The position numbers and the translations under genes were made by a program. Below are positions 5,995 through 11,226 of a DNA stretch of 11,226 bases, in pieces. Source of the DNA: Rhodoferax sp. (GTDB lineage: Bacteria; Pseudomonadota; Gammaproteobacteria; Burkholderiales; Burkholderiaceae_C); assembly GCA_029865675.1 (NCBI GenBank), contig JARXAU010000006.1, positions 1 through 11,226 of the forward strand, given 5' to 3'. The notes under the pieces were generated by a model. The model searched no databases, had not been told where the DNA came from, and worked only from the letters and a program-made list of their open reading frames with translations. Numbering within the stretch: the stretch's first letter is position 1; every line of letters begins with the position of its first letter.

Positions 5995-7383
5995 ATGACC
6001 GAGGGACTGCTCCCACACCACAGTGATTCGTATGCCAACGAAGCGGGCGAAAGCTTATGGAAGGCCTGCTTGGACCAGCTCGCGCTGGACCTGCCGGAAC
6101 AACAGTTCAACACTTGGATACGCCCGCTCAATGTGCAAATCTCGGATGACGTCGGCAAAGTGGTGCTTTTTGTTGCCAACAGGTTCAAGTTAGACTGGAT
6201 TCGTGCCCAGTACAGCCTGCCGATAACCGCCTTGCTCGAAAAGCTCTGTGGCCAGCCCGTCCAGCTTGAGCTAGCCATTACTCCCCGAGAAGCACCGGCG
6301 CGCAACCCCGCCGAACCGATGCCAGTCCAGGCGACGGCGGCAGATCCGGCAGCGACCGCTCCCAAGCACCGCCTCAACAGCTTGCTAACCTTTGATACCT
6401 TGGTCGAAGGTACCGCCAATCGCATGGCGCGCGCCGCAGCGATGCATGTATCGACGGTGCCGGGCCACCTTTATAACCCCTTGTTCATCTACGGCGGCGT
6501 GGGTCTGGGTAAGACGCATTTGATGCACGCGGTAGGCAATCGGCTGCTGCTGGACCGGCCCAACGCGAAAGTTCTCTACATCCATGCAGAACAGTTTGTA
6601 TCTGATGTGGTTAAAGCCTACCAGCGCAAGACTTTTGACGAGTTCAAGGACAAGTACCACTCGTTAGATTTGTTGCTTATTGACGACGTTCAGTTTTTCG
6701 CTAACAAAGACCGCACGCAAGAAGAGTTCTTCAATGCCTTCGAAGCGCTATTGGCCAAAAAGTCGCACATTGTGATGACAAGCGACACTTACCCCAAGGG
6801 CCTGACCGACATCCATGAGCGTCTGGTGTCGCGCTTTGATTCGGGGCTCACTGTGGCCATTGAGCCGCCCGAATTGGAAATGAGGGTGGCAATTTTGATC
6901 AACAAGGCGCGCGCAGAAGGTGCCGTGATGCCAGAGGAAGTGGCGTTTTTCATTGCGAAAAACGTGCGCTCTAACGTGCGCGAACTTGAAGGCGCTTTGC
7001 GCAAGTGCCTGGCTTACTCCCGCTTCAACCAAAAAGAGATCTCGATTGCACTGGCGCGCGAAGCGCTGCGCGACCTCCTGTCCATCCAAAATCGGCAAAT
7101 CTCAGTGGAAAACATTCAGAAGACGGTGGCTGACTACTACAAGATCAAGGTCGCCGACATGTATTCAAAGAAGCGACCCGCCAGCATTGCCCGACCGCGC
7201 CAGATTGCGATGTACCTGGCCAAGGAGCTCACGAAGAAAAGCCTGCCCGAGATTGGCGAGATGTTTGGCGGACGGGATCACACCACGGTGCTGCACGCGG
7301 TGCGCAAGATTGGCGGAGAACGGCTGCAAGTGATTGAGCTGAACCAGCAGCTCCATGTGTTGGAGCAAACCCTTAAGGGTTGA
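5995..7383 (+). CDS. dnaA: Chromosomal replication initiator protein DnaA
   Basis: DnaA binds DnaA boxes at oriC, forms an ATP-dependent filament, melts the DNA and loads DnaB; it also regulates transcription. The 462-residue protein has all four domains: domain I (about 15-95, with LPEQQFNTWIRPL at 33-45), a short Ala/Pro-rich domain II (about 96-128), the AAA+ domain III (about 129-345) with Walker A GGVGLGKTH at 167-175, Walker B LLLIDD at 226-231, MTSDTYPK at 261-268 and arginine-containing RLVSRF at 276-281, and the C-terminal DNA-binding domain IV with GGRDHTTVLHAVRKI at 425-439. The ATG at 5995 gives the MTE start usual in related bacteria. No Shine-Dalgarno precedes it. The downstream gap to dnaN is 104 nt. 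A DnaA box 62 bp upstream suggests autoregulation. Confidence 0.98.
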   Translation: MTEGLLPHHSDSYANEAGESLWKACLDQLALDLPEQQFNTWIRPLNVQISDDVGKVVLFVANRFKLDWIRAQYSLPITALLEKLCGQPVQLELAITPREAPARNPAEPMPVQATAADPAATAPKHRLNSLLTFDTLVEGTANRMARAAAMHVSTVPGHLYNPLFIYGGVGLGKTHLMHAVGNRLLLDRPNAKVLYIHAEQFVSDVVKAYQRKTFDEFKDKYHSLDLLLIDDVQFFANKDRTQEEFFNAFEALLAKKSHIVMTSDTYPKGLTDIHERLVSRFDSGLTVAIEPPELEMRVAILINKARAEGAVMPEEVAFFIAKNVRSNVRELEGALRKCLAYSRFNQKEISIALAREALRDLLSIQNRQISVENIQKTVADYYKIKVADMYSKKRPASIARPRQIAMYLAKELTKKSLPEIGEMFGGRDHTTVLHAVRKIGGERLQVIELNQQLHVLEQTLKG

Positions 7384-7407
7384 CAAAAATGCGCCTCCGG
7401 TGGCGCA
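7384..7407 (-). terminator. Terminator-like hairpin on the strand opposite dnaA
   Basis: TGCGCC (7390-7395) and GGCGCA (7402-7407) pair as a 6-bp stem with a 6-nt loop, directly after the dnaA stop. On the minus strand the stem is followed by five T (7389-7385), the form of an intrinsic terminator for antisense transcription. On the plus strand no T-tract follows, so it is a poor dnaA terminator. Confidence 0.45.
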
Positions 7408-7464
7408 GCCCTCAGGCTAAAACCGGCGAAAATAAAGGCGATTGCGTCGCCCGGCCAGATAACA

Positions 7465-7477
7465 AATGTTGAACATT
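7465..7477. repeat. 13-bp palindrome upstream of dnaN
   Basis: AATGTT-G-AACATT is perfectly symmetrical around one base and abuts the dnaN Shine-Dalgarno. It could be an operator or a small hairpin near the ribosome site; with only one central base, DNA-level binding is the likelier reading. No known binding site is recognised. Confidence 0.5.
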
Positions 7478-7482
7478 GGAGA
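7478..7482 (+). promoter_or_regulatory. Ribosome binding site of dnaN
   Basis: GGAGA lies 5 nt before the ATG at 7488 and decides that start. An in-frame TTG at 7476 overlaps this site and would add four residues, so it is unlikely. I saw no convincing -35/-10 pair in 7384-7477, so dnaN may be co-transcribed with dnaA. Confidence 0.75.
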
Positions 7483-7487
7483 TAAGC

Positions 7488-8594
7488 ATGATCGTATTGA
7501 AAGCAGCACAAGACCAAGTGCTGTCCGTACTGCAGTCCGTATCAGGCATTGTGGAGCGCCGGCACACCCTGCCCATCTTGGCCAATGTGCTGGTGCGCAA
7601 AACCGGGGACACGGTCCAATTCACCACCAGCGACCTGGAAATCCAAATCCGCACCAGCGCCGCGCTGGGGGGCGACGCGGGTGACTTCAGCACCACCATT
7701 GGTGCGCGCAAGTTGATCGACATTCTGCGCACCATGCCTGCAGACCAAACGGTGTCGCTGGAATCCAACCAAAACAAAATCATTCTTAAAGGCGGCAAAA
7801 GCAAATTTACTTTGCAAACTTTGGCGGCAGAAGACTTTCCGCTGGTGCAGGAATCCGCAAGTTTCGGCCCAGTGTTTAGCGTCCCGCAAAAAACCCTGAA
7901 GAACTTGCTCTCGCAAGTGTCGTTTGCCATGGCGGTGCACGACATTCGTTATTACCTCAATGGCATTTTGTTCGTCGCCGAGGGCAAGCAGCTCAGCTTG
8001 GTAGCAACCGACGGCCATCGTTTGGCCTTTGCGTCCAGCACGCTGGACGTAGAAGTGCCCAAGCAAGAGGTGATCTTGCCGCGCAAGACCGTCATTGAGC
8101 TGCAGCGCCTGCTCTCGGACGCCGAAGGTGCTATCGAAATGCAATTTGCCAGCAACCAGGCGCGCTTTGTTTTCGGAGGCATGGAATTTGTCACCAAACT
8201 GGTGGAGGGCAAGTTTCCAGACTACAACCGGGTCATTCCGAAAAACCAAAAGCACAAGATCACCCTGGGACGTGACACCCTGCTCAAGACGCTGCAGCGC
8301 ACGGCTATTTTGACCAGCGACAAGTTCAAAGGCGTGCGACTGAACATCGACCCGGGCACCTTACGCATGGCCGCCAATAATGCGGAACAGGAAGAAGCCG
8401 TGGACGAGTTGGACATCGACTATGGCGGCGACAGCATAGAAATTGGCTTCAATGTGACCTACCTGATAGATGCGCTGTCCAACATGAGCCAGGATATGGT
8501 GGCTTTGGAGTTTTCCGACGGCAACAGTTCTGCGCTGTTGACGATTCCCGACAACGCCACGTTCAAGTACGTGGTGATGCCCATGCGCATTTGA
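7488..8594 (+). CDS. dnaN: DNA polymerase III subunit beta (sliding clamp)
   Basis: DnaN forms the dimeric ring that tethers DNA polymerase III and many other partners to DNA. The 368-residue product (E. coli: 366) spans three clamp domains with recognisable landmarks: VERRHTLPILANVLV at 22-36, TSDLEIQIRTSA at 47-58, RYYLNGILF at about 153-161, LVATDGHRLA at 169-178, VRLNIDPGTLRMAANN near 285-300, and the C-terminal YVVMPMRI, which forms part of the clamp-binding pocket. The start at 7488 is supported by GGAGA and by the family-typical MIVLKAAQ. It follows dnaA by 104 nt in the same direction and is closed by a strong terminator at 8625-8650 before gyrB. Confidence 0.98.
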   Translation: MIVLKAAQDQVLSVLQSVSGIVERRHTLPILANVLVRKTGDTVQFTTSDLEIQIRTSAALGGDAGDFSTTIGARKLIDILRTMPADQTVSLESNQNKIILKGGKSKFTLQTLAAEDFPLVQESASFGPVFSVPQKTLKNLLSQVSFAMAVHDIRYYLNGILFVAEGKQLSLVATDGHRLAFASSTLDVEVPKQEVILPRKTVIELQRLLSDAEGAIEMQFASNQARFVFGGMEFVTKLVEGKFPDYNRVIPKNQKHKITLGRDTLLKTLQRTAILTSDKFKGVRLNIDPGTLRMAANNAEQEEAVDELDIDYGGDSIEIGFNVTYLIDALSNMSQDMVALEFSDGNSSALLTIPDNATFKYVVMPMRI

Positions 8595-8624
8595 GGCATC
8601 GACCAGCGCAAATGCCCCAGTAAC

Positions 8625-8650
8625 AAACCCCCGGTTTTCGGGGGTTTAGT
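8625..8650 (+). terminator. Rho-independent terminator after dnaN
   Basis: AAACCCCCG (8625-8633) and CGGGGGTTT (8639-8647) form a perfect 9-bp stem with a GTTTT loop, 30 nt after the dnaN stop, ending in TTTAGT. The AAA/TTT flanks make it nearly symmetrical and possibly bidirectional. The rest of the 138-bp dnaN-gyrB spacer holds a second imperfect hairpin (GTGGTGC 8682-8688 with GCGCCAC 8694-8700) and an A-rich leader, but no clear promoter. Confidence 0.8.
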
Positions 8651-8732
8651 CATTCAAGAATGCATGAAATACAGGGTTTGAGTGGTGCGTAAAGCGCCAC
8701 TTGGACCCGCAAACAAAGAAAAAAAGCCCGCC

Positions 8733-11226
8733 ATGACCGAAGAAAACAAAGCCACGCCAAACCCCGACGAAAACACCCCAGAGGTGCACACGGGCGAAAG
8801 TGGCCTGGACAGCTCCAACTTCCAGCCCACCATTGACGCCCACCAGGCCGGCGCGTCCGAGGCCTATGGCGAAGGCTCCATCCAGATTTTGGAAGGCCTG
8901 GAGGCGGTGCGCAAACGCCCGGGCATGTACATCGGCGACACGTCCGACGGCACCGGCTTGCACCATCTGGTGTTTGAGGTGGTGGACAACTCGATTGACG
9001 AGTCGCTGGCAGGCCACTGCGACGATATTTTGGTCACCATCCATTCGGACAACTCGGTCAGCGTGGTGGACAACGGGCGAGGCATTCCCACCGGCATCAA
9101 GATGGACGACAAGCACGAGCCCAAGCGCTCGGCGGCCGAGATTGCCCTAACCGAGCTGCACGCCGGCGGCAAGTTCAACCAAAACAGCTACAAGGTCTCG
9201 GGCGGTCTGCACGGCGTGGGCGTGAGCTGCGTGAATGCACTGTCCAAAATGCTGCGGCTGACGATTCGGCGCGACGGCAAAGTGCATGTGATGGAGTTCA
9301 GCCGCGGCTTTGTGCAAAACCGCCTGCTCGAAACCCAGGACGGCGTGGAAGTCTCGCCCATGAAGGTGATTGGCAACACCGAAAAGCGCGGCACCGAAGT
9401 GCACTTTTTGCCGGACACCGACATCTTCAAAGAGAACAACGACTTCCACTACGAGATTTTGAGCAAGCGCCTGCGCGAACTCAGCTTTCTGAACAACGGC
9501 GTGCGCATTCGCCTGAAAGACGAGCGCAGCGGCAAGGAAGACGACTTTTCGGGCGCCGGTGGCGTCAAGGGCTTTGTGAACTTCATCAACAAAGGCAAGA
9601 CGGTGTTGAACCCCAACATCTTCCACGCCATGGGCGACCGCCAGAGCGACCAGAACACGAATATTGGCGTCGAAGTGGCCATGCAATGGAACAGCGGCTA
9701 CAACGAGCAAGTGCTGTGCTTTACCAACAACATTCCCCAGCGCGACGGCGGCACCCACCTGACCGGCCTGCGCGCGGCCATGACGCGCGTCATCAACAAA
9801 TACATTGACGAGTCCGAGCTCGCCAAAAAAGCCAAGGTGGAAGTGACCGGCGACGACATGCGCGAAGGCCTGACCTGCGTGCTGTCGGTCAAAGTGCCCG
9901 AGCCCAAGTTCAGCAGCCAGACCAAGGACAAGCTGGTCAGCAGCGAAGTGCGCGGCCCGGTGGAAGACATTGTGAGCAAGCTGCTGGCCGACTACCTGCA
10001 AGAGCGCCCGGCCGACGCCAAAATCATCGTCGGCAAAATCATCGAAGCCGCCCGCGCCCGCGAAGCCGCCCGCAAGGCGCGCGACATGACGCGCCGCAAG
10101 GGCGTGTTGGACGGCATGGGCCTGCCCGGCAAACTGGCCGACTGCCAGGAAAAAGACCCGGCGATGTGTGAGATTTACATCGTCGAGGGCGACTCGGCCG
10201 GTGGATCCGCCAAGCAAGGGCGCGACCGCAAGTTCCAGGCGATTCTTCCCCTGCGCGGCAAGATTTTGAACGTGGAAAAAGCGCGCTACGAAAAGCTCTT
10301 GACCAGCAACGAAATTTTGACGCTGATCACGGCGCTTGGCACCGGCATCGGCAAGGCCGGAGGCACCACGGGCAACGACGACTTCAACGTCGCCAAGCTG
10401 CGCTACCACCGCATCATCATCATGACCGACGCCGACGTGGACGGCGCGCACATCCGCACGCTGCTGCTCACCTTCTTTTACCGCCAGATGCCCGAGCTGG
10501 TGGAGCGCGGCCACATCTACATTGCGCAGCCGCCGCTCTACAAAGTCAAGGCCGGTAAAGAAGAGCTGTACCTGCAAGGCGCGGGCGATCTGGACAACTT
10601 CTTGCTGCGCATTGCGCTGGTCAATGCCTCGGTGTTCACCGGGGGCCCGAATGGCAGCACGATTGCGGGCGACACCCTGACCGAGCTGGCGCGCAAGCAC
10701 CAGGTGGCCCAAGCGGTGATTGCGCGCCTGAAAAACTTCATGGACGCCGAAGCCCTGCGCTCGGTCGCCGACGGTGTGGCGCTGAACCTGGACACCGTGG
10801 CCGACGCCGAAGTGTCCGCCGCCGCGCTGCAAGCCATGCTGCAAGCGACAGAAGGCGCCGCGAATGGCAGCGCGGCCGAAGTGGCAGCCGAGTTTGACGT
10901 GCGCACCGACAAGCCAATTTTGCGCATCAGCCGACGCCACCACGGCAACGTGAAAAGCAGCGTGCTGACCCAAGACTTTGTGCACGGTGCCGACTACGCC
11001 GCGCTGGCCGAGGCCGCCAATACCTTCAAGGGCTTGCTGTCGGATGGCGCGCGCGTGATGCGCGGCGAAGGCGAACGCAAAAAAGAAGAAAAAGTGAACG
11101 ACTTCCGCCAAGCCATGGCCTGGCTGATTACCCAGGCCGAAAATGGCACCGCGCGCCAGCGTTACAAAGGCCTGGGCGAAATGAACCCCGCCCAGCTCTG
11201 GGAAACCACCATGGACCCCACGGTGC
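8733..11226 (+). CDS. gyrB: DNA gyrase subunit B, 3' end missing
   Basis: GyrB supplies ATPase and Toprim functions to the GyrA2B2 enzyme that introduces negative supercoils. The window holds 831 codons without a stop and ends mid-gene. The ATG at 8733 opens a polar leader of about 45 residues before YGEGSIQILEGLEAVRKRPGMYIGD (45-69), a form seen in related betaproteobacteria. ATPase elements follow: catalytic Glu82 and Asn86 in EVVDNSIDE, DNGRGIP at 113-119, GGLHGVGVSCVNAL at 157-170 and the QTK loop at 396-398. Toprim motifs are EGDSAGG at 485-491, DADVDGAH at 566-573 and QPPLYK at 599-604; YKGLGEMNP at 811-819 is near the C-terminus. Roughly 30-50 residues probably lie beyond the edge. The start has only an A-rich leader (seven A at 8719-8725) and no strong Shine-Dalgarno. 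ParE is less likely given length and the dnaA-dnaN-gyrB order. Confidence 0.97.
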   Translation, partial: MTEENKATPNPDENTPEVHTGESGLDSSNFQPTIDAHQAGASEAYGEGSIQILEGLEAVRKRPGMYIGDTSDGTGLHHLVFEVVDNSIDESLAGHCDDILVTIHSDNSVSVVDNGRGIPTGIKMDDKHEPKRSAAEIALTELHAGGKFNQNSYKVSGGLHGVGVSCVNALSKMLRLTIRRDGKVHVMEFSRGFVQNRLLETQDGVEVSPMKVIGNTEKRGTEVHFLPDTDIFKENNDFHYEILSKRLRELSFLNNGVRIRLKDERSGKEDDFSGAGGVKGFVNFINKGKTVLNPNIFHAMGDRQSDQNTNIGVEVAMQWNSGYNEQVLCFTNNIPQRDGGTHLTGLRAAMTRVINKYIDESELAKKAKVEVTGDDMREGLTCVLSVKVPEPKFSSQTKDKLVSSEVRGPVEDIVSKLLADYLQERPADAKIIVGKIIEAARAREAARKARDMTRRKGVLDGMGLPGKLADCQEKDPAMCEIYIVEGDSAGGSAKQGRDRKFQAILPLRGKILNVEKARYEKLLTSNEILTLITALGTGIGKAGGTTGNDDFNVAKLRYHRIIIMTDADVDGAHIRTLLLTFFYRQMPELVERGHIYIAQPPLYKVKAGKEELYLQGAGDLDNFLLRIALVNASVFTGGPNGSTIAGDTLTELARKHQVAQAVIARLKNFMDAEALRSVADGVALNLDTVADAEVSAAALQAMLQATEGAANGSAAEVAAEFDVRTDKPILRISRRHHGNVKSSVLTQDFVHGADYAALAEAANTFKGLLSDGARVMRGEGERKKEEKVNDFRQAMAWLITQAENGTARQRYKGLGEMNPAQLWETTMDPTV

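Noticed and set aside
8682..8700. Second hairpin GTGGTGC/GCGCCAC before gyrB as a terminator or riboswitch
   Set aside because: The stem has one wobble pair, no T-tract follows, and no conserved riboswitch core is visible.
9147..11111. A 654-codon open frame on the minus strand opposite gyrB
   Set aside because: It runs antisense to a gene with clear ATPase and Toprim motifs. Its His/Ala/Val/Gln-rich composition is what GC-rich gyrB codons give in that frame, and no domain or promoter was recognised. A conserved antisense protein would need selection on this frame independent of gyrB.

Overview
This window is a chromosomal replication-origin neighbourhood of a betaproteobacterium, most likely a member of Burkholderiales/Comamonadaceae. 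The assignment rests on the divergent layout around the rpmH-dnaA spacer, the lipopolysaccharide (Kdo) genes, the high-GC codon use, and the wording of DnaA, RnpA, YidD and the long N-terminal leader of GyrB. Genus cannot be fixed from the sequence alone.

All genes point away from the 238-bp spacer at 5757-5994. Leftwards, on the minus strand, run rpmH, rnpA, yidD, yidC, mnmE, kdsD and kdsC. The first four are almost contiguous: 28-nt gap, 4-nt gap, 4-nt overlap. yidC and mnmE are separated by 91 nt carrying a hairpin, mnmE and kdsD by 93 nt, and kdsD/kdsC overlap in TGATG. Rightwards, on the plus strand, run dnaA, dnaN and a gyrB that leaves the window before its stop codon. This orientation fits transcription co-directional with replication on both arms.

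Functionally, the left arm joins ribosomal protein L34 and the RNase P protein, the YidD/YidC membrane-insertion pair, the tRNA-modifying GTPase MnmE, and two steps of Kdo synthesis for lipopolysaccharide. The right arm supplies the initiator, the sliding clamp and gyrase. No mobile element, CRISPR array, tRNA or rRNA was seen, no gap without a gene exceeds 300 bp, and every identified gene looks intact apart from the truncation of gyrB by the window edge.

I find no novel multi-gene system; this is core genome. The signals worth a second look are non-coding. In the rpmH-dnaA spacer they are a single perfect DnaA box, a 16-bp perfect palindrome, three copies of one octamer, and a dnaA start with no Shine-Dalgarno but a promoter-like pair placing transcription at the start codon. 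Elsewhere they are a minus-strand terminator-like hairpin behind dnaA and a 13-bp palindrome just before dnaN. At the protein level, YidC carries Lys where the E. coli protein has its functional TM2 arginine.
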